From contig CAUCYJ010000096.1 of NCBI GenBank assembly GCA_958446945.1, positions 1-9,887 on the forward strand: a DNA stretch of 9,887 bases. Reading direction: 5' to 3'. The notes under the pieces were generated by a model. It saw nothing but the letters and a program-made list of their open reading frames with translations, was not told the DNA's origin and did not search any database. This document shows positions 1 to 6,159 of the stretch, one piece after another. The first letter of the stretch is position 1. Each line of letters opens with the position of its first letter. The stretch comes from UBA9414 sp958446945 (GTDB taxonomy: Bacteria; Bacillota; Clostridia; Lachnospirales; Lachnospiraceae). Both the position numbers and the translations under genes were made by a program.

Positions 1-1250
1 AGATTACACCTCCGCATGATAAAGGAATCATGGATGAAGTGAATGCAATAGAGCGCCATGATGAATGTAAGACAATCAGTTTTGAAGAAGCAAAGGAAAA
101 GAATTTTTATATTGTGATCGGCTCTGAAATTGACGATGCATATATCGCTGAACTGAAGAAGCAGGTGCTTCATCAGGATGCCATTGATAAGATGCAGAGC
201 GAACTGAAGATTGTTTATAGCCCGCTTCACGGAACCGGTAATATTCCGGCAAGACGTGTTTTGAAAGAGCTTGGTTTTGAACATGTCTATGTAGTAAAAG
301 AACAGGAACTTCCGGACGGTAATTTCCCAACAGTGTCTTATCCGAATCCAGAAGCAAAAGAAGCATTTGAACTTGGACTAAAGCTTGCGAAAGAAGTTGA
401 TGCAGATCTTGTGCTTGCAACAGATCCGGATGCAGACCGTCTTGGTGTTTATGTAAAAGATACCGTATCAGGAGAGTATAAAGTACTTACTGGTAATATG
501 TCCGGTTGTCTGTTGGCAGATTATGAGATTACACAGAGAAAAGCATTAAAAGGACTTCCGGAAGACGGATATTTGATTAAGACAATTGTTACATCGAATA
601 TGGCTGATGCCATTGCAAAAGAAAATGGCATCGGATTGATCGAAGTTCTGACAGGATTCAAATATATCGGACAGCAGATTCTTGGTTTTGAGACAAGCGG
701 AAAAGGCGAGTATGTATTTGGATTTGAAGAGAGCTACGGATGTCTGATCGGAACACATGCGAGAGATAAAGATGCGATTGTTGCAACAATGGCACTTTGC
801 GAAGCTGCTGCCTATTATAAGACACAGGGCAAGACACTTTGGGATGCGATGATCGATGCTTATGAAAAGTACGGATATTACAAAGACGATATTCAGTCTA
901 TCACTTTGAAAGGAATTGAAGGACTTGCCAAGATCCAGGAGATTCTTGAAACACTTAGAAAAGAACCGCCGAAAGCATTTGGCGCATATAAAGTAGAAAA
1001 AGTGAGAGACTATCAGGCAGATACAATTACGGATCTTGCAACAGGTATGACAGTGCCGACGGGACTGCCGAACTCAAATGTACTTTATTATGAGTTAAAT
1101 GATGCCGCATGGGTATGTGTAAGACCATCCGGAACAGAGCCTAAAGTGAAATTTTACTATGGTGTAAAAGGCACTTCTCTGGCAGATGCAGACAGCAGAT
1201 CCGAAGAGCTTGGAAAGACGATTCTCGAAATGATTCAGGAAATGTTGTAA
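1..1250 (+). CDS. pgcA: Alpha-phosphoglucomutase (phospho-sugar mutase), 5'-truncated by window edge
   Basis: This enzyme interconverts glucose-1-phosphate and glucose-6-phosphate in the cytoplasm, linking glycogen/starch breakdown and cell-envelope sugar synthesis to glycolysis. The reading frame is open from the first bases, where ITPPHDKGIMDEV precedes the first in-frame ATG at 30, so that ATG is internal and the true start lies outside the window. Visible family motifs are SPLHGTG (about 219-239), the metal-binding loop DPDADR (423-440), the sugar-recognition loop GFEESYG (720-740) and the phosphate-binding loop RPSGTEPK (1122-1145). The catalytic-serine loop of domain 1 is upstream and not visible. 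About 416 residues are present; full-length Firmicute relatives are about 570-580 (family knowledge). The GFEESYG loop fits the PgcA/PGM2-like branch better than bacterial phosphomannomutases, but substrate choice is inferred. I see no convincing terminator after the TAA stop. Confidence 0.93.
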   Translation, partial: ITPPHDKGIMDEVNAIERHDECKTISFEEAKEKNFYIVIGSEIDDAYIAELKKQVLHQDAIDKMQSELKIVYSPLHGTGNIPARRVLKELGFEHVYVVKEQELPDGNFPTVSYPNPEAKEAFELGLKLAKEVDADLVLATDPDADRLGVYVKDTVSGEYKVLTGNMSGCLLADYEITQRKALKGLPEDGYLIKTIVTSNMADAIAKENGIGLIEVLTGFKYIGQQILGFETSGKGEYVFGFEESYGCLIGTHARDKDAIVATMALCEAAAYYKTQGKTLWDAMIDAYEKYGYYKDDIQSITLKGIEGLAKIQEILETLRKEPPKAFGAYKVEKVRDYQADTITDLATGMTVPTGLPNSNVLYYELNDAAWVCVRPSGTEPKVKFYYGVKGTSLADADSRSEELGKTILEMIQEML

Positions 1251-1295
1251 ATCATCGAAAAAAGCCGGAAAATGTGCAAATACAGGCGAATTTTC

Positions 1296-1325
1296 TTGAC
1301 AAAGTGAAAAACGCGTGGTTATACT
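1296..1325 (+). promoter_or_regulatory. Sigma-A promoter of the HU gene
   Basis: A perfect -35 hexamer TTGACA (1296-1301) and a -10 hexamer TATACT (1320-1325) are separated by 18 nt, with A/T-rich sequence upstream. Transcription would begin near 1332 and give a leader of about 80 nt before the HU ATG at 1413. A strong vegetative promoter suits an abundant nucleoid protein. Confidence 0.8.
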
Positions 1326-1342
1326 GATTGAGATACTAACAC

Positions 1343-1368
1343 GTTGGTACTTCAGCCAATCAGGGCTG
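1343..1368 (+). other. Two overlapping short hairpins in the HU leader
   Basis: Two alternative stems share bases. GTTGG (1343-1347) can pair with CCAAT (1356-1360, including one G-U), and CAGCC (1353-1357) pairs with GGCTG (1364-1368) around a 6-nt loop; only one can form at a time. The second is followed by TTTAT but is too weak to be a convincing terminator. Whether the leader regulates HU is unknown. This is a structural observation only. Confidence 0.25.
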
Positions 1369-1412
1369 TTTATCATATCCAGAGTTCTATAACAAGAGGA
1401 GGAAGAATTTTC

Positions 1413-1685
1413 ATGAATAAAACAGAACTTATTGCAGCAATCGCTGAGAATGCAGAATTATCAAAAAAAGATTCTGAAAAAGCTTTAAAAGCATTTGTAG
1501 ATGTAATCGCAGAAGAATTAAAAAAAGGTGAAAAAGTACAGCTTGTAGGTTTTGGTACATTTGAAGTCAGCGAGAGAGCTGCAAGAGAAGGAAGAAATCC
1601 GCAGACAGGAAGTACAATGGTAATTCCGGCTTCTAAGTCACCGAAGTTTAAACCAGGTAAAGCATTCAAAGATGCGATCCAGTAA
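1413..1685 (+). CDS. hup: DNA-binding protein HU
   Basis: HU is a small basic dimeric protein that bends and compacts DNA in the nucleoid. The 90-residue product has the standard HU length and layout: an N-terminal helix pair (MNKTELIAAIAENA...), the VGFGTFEV beta segment at residues 45-52, and the DNA-embracing arm with RNPQTG at 61-66, whose proline 63 is the usual intercalating residue. The C-terminus has PKFKPGKAFKDAI. I chose the ATG at 1413 because AGGAGG (1397-1402) sits 10 nt upstream and the product then matches HU exactly; an in-frame TTG at 1344 would add 23 residues unrelated to HU. The gene forms its own transcription unit, with a strong promoter at 1296-1325 and a hairpin terminator at 1708-1744. 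It is the likely housekeeping HU, though paralogues elsewhere cannot be excluded. Confidence 0.97.
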   Translation: MNKTELIAAIAENAELSKKDSEKALKAFVDVIAEELKKGEKVQLVGFGTFEVSERAAREGRNPQTGSTMVIPASKSPKFKPGKAFKDAIQ

Positions 1686-1707
1686 GATTCGAGAATAGAT
1701 TGAATAC

Positions 1708-1744
1708 AAATGGCATTATAAGGCAGCTTATAATGCCATTTTTT
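1708..1744 (+). terminator. Rho-independent terminator after HU, abutting the rqcP ribosome binding site
   Basis: AAATGGCATTATAAG (1708-1722) and its exact reverse complement (1727-1741) form a perfect 15-bp stem with a GCAG tetraloop, and the run of six T ends at 1744. The Shine-Dalgarno sequence of rqcP starts at the very next base. I see no good promoter between this stem and rqcP, so rqcP may depend on read-through from HU. Confidence 0.85.
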
Positions 1745-1757
1745 AGGAGAAAGAAAG

Positions 1758-1997
1758 ATGAGATTAGACAAATTTTTAAAAGTATCCAGACTAATCAAGC
1801 GCAGGACAGTAGCGAATGAAGCGTGTGACGCCGGAAGAGTGCTTGTGAATGGAACAGTAGCAAAGGCTTCTGTGAAAGTGAAACCGGGAGATGTGATTGA
1901 GATCCAGTTCGGGACAAAGACAGTAAAGGCAGAGGTGCTGCAGATTCAGGAAACAACAAAGAAAGATGAGGCGAAAGACCTCTTCCGCTATCTGTAG
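1758..1997 (+). CDS. rqcP: RqcP, S4-domain RNA-binding protein of ribosome quality control (YabO)
   Basis: RqcP is a small Hsp15-related S4-domain protein. In B. subtilis it binds obstructed 50S subunits with RqcH and supports addition of C-terminal alanine tails to stalled nascent chains. The 79-residue product is almost entirely one S4 domain, opening with MRLDKFLKVSRLIKRRT, which closely resembles what I recall of B. subtilis YabO, followed by GRVLVNG and a VKPGD turn. The lysine-rich tail (TTKKDEAKDLF) is also typical. AGGAGA at 1745-1750 lies 7 nt before the ATG and directly abuts the HU terminator. Its position before yabP-yabQ-divIC is the same as in Bacillus. The function is assigned from family and synteny; the sequence match is strong. 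Confidence 0.92.
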   Translation: MRLDKFLKVSRLIKRRTVANEACDAGRVLVNGTVAKASVKVKPGDVIEIQFGTKTVKAEVLQIQETTKKDEAKDLFRYL

Positions 1998-2007
1998 AGA
2001 GTTTCTG

Positions 2008-2036
2008 GTATAAATACGGACGACCTTTCATACAAT
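2008..2036 (+). promoter_or_regulatory. Sigma-E (mother-cell) promoter for yabP-yabQ
   Basis: A -10 element CATACAAT (2029-2036) matches the sigma-E consensus exactly. It is preceded by GTATAAA (2008-2014), an acceptable sigma-E -35 element, with a 14-nt spacer. It lies just after the rqcP stop and about 40 nt before the yabP ATG. The B. subtilis yabP-yabQ pair is known to be sigma-E dependent, so motif and context agree. Confidence 0.75.
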
Positions 2037-2077
2037 TAGGAAAGAAGAACATGTTGTGTGGAGGGAGTGTATAATTT

Positions 2078-2362
2078 ATGGAAGAAAGGCAGATTCAGAA
2101 AGCGCATAAGCTAGTCGTCAATAATAGAAAAACAAGTACGGTAACAGGGGTATTGGATGTGCTTTCTTTCGACTTAAACGAGATCCTTCTTGAAACAGAG
2201 CTTGGGATGTTAATGGTAAAAGGAAGTGATCTTCATGTAAACCGTCTGAGCCTGGAAAAAGGAGAAGTTGATCTGTCCGGGACGATTGATAGCATTGCGT
2301 ATTCAGAAATTCATGCAGCAGGCAAGCAGGGTGAGAATTTGTTTGCCAAGCTGTTCCGATAG
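2078..2362 (+). CDS. yabP: Sporulation protein YabP
   Basis: YabP is a small sporulation protein of the YabP/YqfC family, produced in the mother cell and associated with the developing spore; its biochemical activity is unknown. The 94-residue product is close to the roughly 100 residues of B. subtilis YabP. It shows the family pattern: a central V-SFD segment (about residues 27-32), ETELGMLMVKG followed by LHVNRLSLEKGEV, and a final SLF/KLFR-type end. There is no signal peptide or membrane segment. GGAGGG (2060-2065) precedes the ATG. The gene sits 3 nt before yabQ and behind a sigma-E promoter, so the two are probably expressed together only during sporulation. Confidence 0.9.
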   Translation: MEERQIQKAHKLVVNNRKTSTVTGVLDVLSFDLNEILLETELGMLMVKGSDLHVNRLSLEKGEVDLSGTIDSIAYSEIHAAGKQGENLFAKLFR

Positions 2363-2365
2363 CCT

Positions 2366-2722
2366 ATGATCTTAGGAATTGAACGAGAGGCAGCGATTTT
2401 TGCAGATGCGCTTCTTACGGGTTTTTTTATTTGGGGTGTTTATACATCTCTTCGCATTTTCCGAAGAATTGTGAAGCATAAAATGGCAGTCGTTGCAGCA
2501 GAAGATCTTACATATTGGTTTTGGACAGCATTATTTTTATTCCGGGAAATGTATCTTACCTGTGACGGCAGTATTCGGTGGTATTTTGTGCTTGGCGTAT
2601 GTCTTGGAGGAGCAGCAGGATATGGAATGCTGACATGGATTGGGAAAATATGTCGGATTCTGAAGGTTTGTTTTTCCGGAAAAAGCGGAAAACCACTTGA
2701 ACATTCCCGGAAAAGACGTTAA
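2366..2722 (+). CDS. yabQ: Spore cortex protein YabQ (short clostridial form)
   Basis: YabQ is an integral membrane protein of the outer forespore membrane, needed for spore cortex formation in B. subtilis. The 118-residue product has three hydrophobic stretches at about residues 8-33, 47-66 and 71-91, with the characteristic EDLTYWFWTALFLF segment, and ends in a very basic tail (SRKRR). It is shorter than B. subtilis YabQ (about 210 residues), lacking the long C-terminal part; short forms seem usual in clostridia, but I cannot confirm this here. The start lies 3 nt after the yabP stop and has no clear Shine-Dalgarno sequence, so translation is probably coupled to yabP. The last codons overlap a candidate promoter for divIC. 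Confidence 0.87.
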   Translation: MILGIEREAAIFADALLTGFFIWGVYTSLRIFRRIVKHKMAVVAAEDLTYWFWTALFLFREMYLTCDGSIRWYFVLGVCLGGAAGYGMLTWIGKICRILKVCFSGKSGKPLEHSRKRR

Positions 2723-2725
2723 TAT
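2697..2725 (+). promoter_or_regulatory. Candidate sigma-A promoter for divIC
   Basis: TTGAAC (2697-2702) and TAATAT (2720-2725) are separated by 17 nt and overlap the yabQ stop. A vegetative promoter is expected here on biological grounds: divIC is needed during growth, while yabP-yabQ appear restricted to sporulation. The hexamers are imperfect and the region is A/T-rich, so chance matches are possible. Confidence 0.4.
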
Positions 2726-2770
2726 AAATATGATAACGATAACCTGATAGAGAAAGTAAGGGAGAATGCA

Positions 2771-3097
2771 ATGGCAGGCATTAAGCAGAAGAGCCGTGCG
2801 AGAAAGCAGAGAAAGCGTATTTTGCATCATAAACAGAGTATATTGCTGATTAGTGGAGTGATGCTCTTTCTCGTAGTTGTGATAACAGTGGGCGGTATGT
2901 CCTTGAAAGCAAAGAACGCTGCATATCAGGAGCAGCAGGAAGAGCTGCAGAGTCAGATTGATAAAGCAAAAGAACGTGCGGATGAAATTGACGATCTGGA
3001 AGAATATGTAGGATCTGATTCATATACAGAAGAAGTTGCCCGTGAGAAATTGGGACTTGTATATCCGGATGAGATTATATTAGAGCCAGAGAACTAA
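2771..3097 (+). CDS. divIC: Cell division protein DivIC (FtsB/DivIC septum initiator family)
   Basis: DivIC is a bitopic membrane protein of the divisome that works with FtsL and DivIB to control septal wall synthesis. The 108-residue product has a very basic cytoplasmic head (KSRARKQRKR, residues 7-16), one transmembrane helix at about 24-42, an extracytoplasmic coiled coil at about 46-78 rich in E, Q and K, and the family's C-terminal signature (SYTEEVAREKLGLVYPDEI). This is the standard FtsB/DivIC layout and length. AAGGGAG (2758-2764) precedes the ATG. Its place after yabQ matches Bacillus. A hairpin terminator follows at 3125-3169. Confidence 0.93.
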   Translation: MAGIKQKSRARKQRKRILHHKQSILLISGVMLFLVVVITVGGMSLKAKNAAYQEQQEELQSQIDKAKERADEIDDLEEYVGSDSYTEEVAREKLGLVYPDEIILEPEN

Positions 3098-3124
3098 AAT
3101 AAATAGCATAAATAAATTTTTACG

Positions 3125-3169
3125 AAAGATAACTTCCGGAGACAGAGGTCTCCGGAAGTTTCTTTTGTT
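3125..3169 (+). terminator. Terminator-like hairpin between divIC and spoIIE
   Basis: AACTTCCGGAGAC (3131-3143) pairs perfectly with GTCTCCGGAAGTT (3148-3160) around an AGAG loop. AAAGA (3125-3129) and TCTTT (3161-3165) extend the stem past a bulged T. A T-rich tail (TCTTTTGTTT) follows. The spoIIE ribosome binding site begins a few bases later, at 3174. The hairpin should end the divIC transcript. Confidence 0.8.
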
Positions 3170-3186
3170 TATGAGGAGGACTGAAT

Positions 3187-4593
3187 ATGAGAGACACGAA
3201 AGAGCAGATGACAGTGATGGAAAATCCGTATGTAGAGCAGATTGAAAAATTTGCCTCATCACTTCAGAAGCTGTCCGGCATATTTCTGAGTCTGGAAGGA
3301 GTGAAAAAAACATTTGCACCGGAAGAAGTGGAGCAAATGCTGGATCAGGTACATAGAAAAGTATGTGCGTCCTGTGAGGAGTACGAGATTTGTATGAAAG
3401 AACGGCAGACGGAGATGCGTCAGTTCATTTATGATCTTCTTCTGACAATTGAGAATTACGGTACAGATTTGAATATTGAAATGAAGCGGAAACTTGAGAA
3501 GCGATGCTGTGCTTCAGAGGAATTGTTGGAAGAATTGTTAGAAGCGTTTGGAAGCGCAAAACAGGAACTGCTTTGGAATAACCGGATTGTGCAGAATCGA
3601 CAGGGCTGTGCAAAGCAAATGGATTTGTTTACCGAAGTAGTAAGACAGGCAGCGAAGGAGATTGGTGCCAGTATCTTGCGGGATGAGCATCTTGAGAAAA
3701 AACTGCGGAATCGTTTTCGAAAAAGCGGTATACGACTTCTCCAAAGCCTGTTTTTTGTAACGGAAAACGGAAGGTATGAAATTCATGTTACAATCAAGGC
3801 AATGAAACATCAGTGTATTACAACAAAAGAAGTTGCAAGAATTGTGTCTTCCTGCACAGGGAAACATCTGATTCTCCAGGCAGATGAACGTCCGATCCTG
3901 CCGGAAGAATACTGTACAGTTGTATGCATGGAAAATGCTTCTTTTTATTCGCTGCGCGGGGTTGCCAAGATTGGAAAAGGATGTGATAAGATTTCCGGAG
4001 ATAATTTTCTTATGATGGAGCTGCCGGGAGGAAAAGAAGGAGCAGTAATTTCAGACGGAATGGGATCGGGTGAAAAGGCATTTCGGGAGAGTGCTCGTGT
4101 AGTAGAACTTTTGGAAGAACTTCTGGAAGCCGGGTATCCGCACAAAATGGCGCTTCAGCTCATGAATACAGCGCTTGTGGCGGGACGGGAGGAAATCTGT
4201 TTTTCCACAATTGATATGAGTATCTTTGATATGTATTCCGGTGTGTGTGAATTTGTAAAAGTCGGCGCGTCTACGACATTTGTAAAATGCGGACAAGAGG
4301 TGGAACGGATTACTTCAACAAGTCTTCCGCTTGGCGTTGTGCAGAATCTGGAATTTGATACAGTAACGAAGCAGCTTGAGAGCGGAGATGTAGTAGTAAT
4401 GGTAACAGACGGAGTTATGGATGCACTTCCGGTAGGTGAGCAGGAACTTGTGTTGGAGACGATTATCAAAGGAACAGAAATCCAGAACCCAACGGAGATG
4501 GCAGAGCATATTCTCGAACAGGTATTGAATTTTACCGGAGAGAAACCGCTTGATGATATGACGGTACTTGTAATTGGAATCTGGAATGTGTAG
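3187..4593 (+). CDS. spoIIE: SpoIIE-type PP2C phosphatase lacking the N-terminal membrane domain
   Basis: SpoIIE is the phosphatase that dephosphorylates SpoIIAA after asymmetric septation and so releases sigma-F in the forespore. The 468-residue product carries the regulatory and catalytic parts. A helical N-terminal region includes the conserved cysteine cluster C60-x2-C63-x5-C69. The PPM/PP2C domain runs from about residue 240 to the end, with metal-binding motifs SDGMGSGE (D290), TDGVMD (D408) and DDMTVLV (D456/D457). B. subtilis SpoIIE is about 827 residues, with ten membrane helices before this region. Here no hydrophobic helix is visible and the 89 nt upstream cannot encode one. The ATG at 3187 follows AGGAGGA (3174-3180) at good spacing, so the short form appears genuine rather than misannotated. 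Position between divIC and tilS supports the identity; membrane targeting, if any, must use a partner. No clear Spo0A-controlled promoter is visible. Confidence 0.88.
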   Translation: MRDTKEQMTVMENPYVEQIEKFASSLQKLSGIFLSLEGVKKTFAPEEVEQMLDQVHRKVCASCEEYEICMKERQTEMRQFIYDLLLTIENYGTDLNIEMKRKLEKRCCASEELLEELLEAFGSAKQELLWNNRIVQNRQGCAKQMDLFTEVVRQAAKEIGASILRDEHLEKKLRNRFRKSGIRLLQSLFFVTENGRYEIHVTIKAMKHQCITTKEVARIVSSCTGKHLILQADERPILPEEYCTVVCMENASFYSLRGVAKIGKGCDKISGDNFLMMELPGGKEGAVISDGMGSGEKAFRESARVVELLEELLEAGYPHKMALQLMNTALVAGREEICFSTIDMSIFDMYSGVCEFVKVGASTTFVKCGQEVERITSTSLPLGVVQNLEFDTVTKQLESGDVVVMVTDGVMDALPVGEQELVLETIIKGTEIQNPTEMAEHILEQVLNFTGEKPLDDMTVLVIGIWNV

Positions 4594-4640
4594 CATCCGG
4601 AATATGAGGATAGGCGGCAATAGGTAAGAAAGTCGGAAGC

Positions 4641-4669
4641 TTGACTTTGAACAGAAAATTCATTATATT
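4641..4669 (+). promoter_or_regulatory. Sigma-A promoter for the tilS-hpt-ftsH unit
   Basis: TTGACT (4641-4646) and TATATT (4664-4669) are separated by exactly 17 nt in the gap between spoIIE and tilS. Transcription would start near 4676. It lets the housekeeping genes be expressed independently of the sporulation gene upstream. No terminator is visible between the spoIIE stop and this promoter. Confidence 0.68.
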
Positions 4670-4731
4670 TGTACTGGAATCTAATAATGATAATAGAGCA
4701 GGAATACTGCATAGATGACAGGATCAAAGTT

Positions 4732-6159
4732 ATGATAGAAAAAATTAGAGCATATGTAGAGAAGTATCATATGCTGGAACAATCAGATATTGTAGTTGCA
4801 GGCATATCAGGGGGAGCAGACTCGGTATGCCTTCTTTTCGTATTAATGGATCTGCAAAAAGAGATTGGGTTTCAAATCCGTACAGTGCATGTGCATCATG
4901 GTTTGCGGGGGGAGGCGGCAGATGCAGACGCAGCTTTTGTGAAAGAGTTGACAGAACAATACAAAATCCCCTGTACAATTTATTACTATGATGTGGAATT
5001 AGAAGCGAAAAAACGGAAACAATCTACAGAAGAGGCAGGGAGAGAGGTGCGCCGGGAAGCATTTCAAAAAGAACGGGAGCTGTATGGAGGAACGAAAATT
5101 GCGCTGGCGCATCACAGCGATGATAATGCGGAGACATTTCTCATGAATCTTATCAGAGGGAGCCGGCTGCAGGGACTTGGAGGTATGCGTCCGGTATCCG
5201 GCAGCATGATTCGGCCTCTTCTGTGTGTCAGAAGAAAAGAAATTGAAATGTACCTGGAAGAAAGACAGATATCCTACTGTACAGATACAACTAATTTTGA
5301 AAATATTTACACAAGAAATAAACTTCGCAATTGTGTAATACCGTATTTGGAAGACGAGATTAATCCGGCAGCAGTAGCGCATATGAATCAGACAATGGAA
5401 CAGCTTTGGCAAATCAGTGATTATATGAATGCACAGGTAGAGAAAGCATTTGATGAGTATGTGAAGATCAATGAGAAGGAAGTAAGAATTCACATAGCGG
5501 CAAGAGCGGCTCTCTCGGAAGTTATTTTTCATATGCTCTGCCACCGTGTGATTGCAAAGGCAGCAGGGAGCGAGAAAAATATTGGACAAAAACATGTAGA
5601 ACTGTTAAGTTCCATGTGGGATCAGCAAAAGGGAAGCAAACTGTCTTTGCCATATCGACTGGCAGCTGTGCGGGAAGAAACGTTCATTTGTATTAAGAAA
5701 ATGGAAGAAAAGAATCTGCAAGAGCGAAATGGAGAAACAGGCAGTATAGAAGTTTCGTATCCGGTTATTCCGGGAATGCAGTTAAAAGTAGAAAATAGTG
5801 TTATTACTGCAAAATTAATAGAAAAATCTTCCGCAGATGCTGTAAATGTACCAGATAATATATATACGAAATGGTTTGATTATGATATAATAAAAGATAC
5901 TGTAATAGTCAGAAAACGGCGTCCCGGAGATTATATTATAATTGATAAGTCCGGGAAAAAGCAGAAATTGAAATCTTATTTTATTAATGAAAAGATTCCA
6001 AAAGAAGAGAGAGACCGGATCTGGCTTGTTGCACAGGGAAGTCATGTGCTGTGGATAGCGGGATATCGCAGAGGATGTGCGGCATATGTCTTAGAAAAAA
6101 CAAAAAGAATTTTAGAAATCACGATACATGGAGGAGAAAAAGATGTCAGAAACAATTAG
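4732..6159 (+). CDS. tilS: tRNA(Ile)-lysidine synthase TilS
   Basis: TilS uses ATP and lysine to convert cytidine 34 of the CAU-anticodon tRNA-Ile to lysidine, so that it reads AUA and is charged with isoleucine; it is essential in most bacteria. The N-terminal ATP-pyrophosphatase domain has the PP-loop SGGADS (residues 26-31), HVHHGLRG (53-60) and ALAHHSDDNAET (124-135). A linker domain follows, then the C-terminal substrate-recognition domain with RRPGD (396-400) and GYRRG (444-448). The chosen start gives 475 residues, normal for the family. The ATG at 4732 has AGGA about 8 nt upstream and places the PP-loop at its usual distance from the N-terminus; an ATG at 4687 and a TTG at 4669 (inside the -10 box) are less likely. 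The end overlaps hpt by 17 nt, pointing to translational coupling. Confidence 0.95.
   Translation: MIEKIRAYVEKYHMLEQSDIVVAGISGGADSVCLLFVLMDLQKEIGFQIRTVHVHHGLRGEAADADAAFVKELTEQYKIPCTIYYYDVELEAKKRKQSTEEAGREVRREAFQKERELYGGTKIALAHHSDDNAETFLMNLIRGSRLQGLGGMRPVSGSMIRPLLCVRRKEIEMYLEERQISYCTDTTNFENIYTRNKLRNCVIPYLEDEINPAAVAHMNQTMEQLWQISDYMNAQVEKAFDEYVKINEKEVRIHIAARAALSEVIFHMLCHRVIAKAAGSEKNIGQKHVELLSSMWDQQKGSKLSLPYRLAAVREETFICIKKMEEKNLQERNGETGSIEVSYPVIPGMQLKVENSVITAKLIEKSSADAVNVPDNIYTKWFDYDIIKDTVIVRKRRPGDYIIIDKSGKKQKLKSYFINEKIPKEERDRIWLVAQGSHVLWIAGYRRGCAAYVLEKTKRILEITIHGGEKDVRNN
6130..6136 (+). promoter_or_regulatory. Ribosome binding site that fixes the hpt start
   Basis: GGAGGAG lies 6 nt before the ATG at 6143. 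An earlier in-frame ATG at 6128 runs into this sequence and has no site of its own upstream, so 6143 is the likely start. The site lies inside the tilS coding sequence. Confidence 0.75.

Noticed and set aside
1344..1412. Upstream TTG start extending HU by 23 residues
   Set aside because: It lies in the leader only about 12 nt after the predicted transcription start, lacks a ribosome binding site, and the added residues are not HU-like; the ATG at 1413 gives the canonical 90 residues.
3118..3126. TTTTACGAA as a possible Spo0A box upstream of spoIIE
   Set aside because: It matches 7 of 9 positions of TTTGTCGAA but misses the two central bases, and no promoter is visible at a suitable distance.
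3517..4131. The same nine-residue peptide (ELLEELLEA) twice in SpoIIE, near residues 112-120 and 307-315
   Set aside because: The codons differ and both fit amphipathic helices; it looks like convergent helix composition rather than a duplication.
4155..4727. A 190-residue minus-strand frame over the end of spoIIE
   Set aside because: It is antisense to the conserved PP2C motifs, low-complexity in composition and lacks a ribosome binding site; most likely a shadow frame.
4669..4731. Upstream TTG or ATG starts for tilS
   Set aside because: The TTG overlaps the predicted -10 box, and neither it nor the ATG at 4687 has a good ribosome binding site; 4732 fits family length and spacing.
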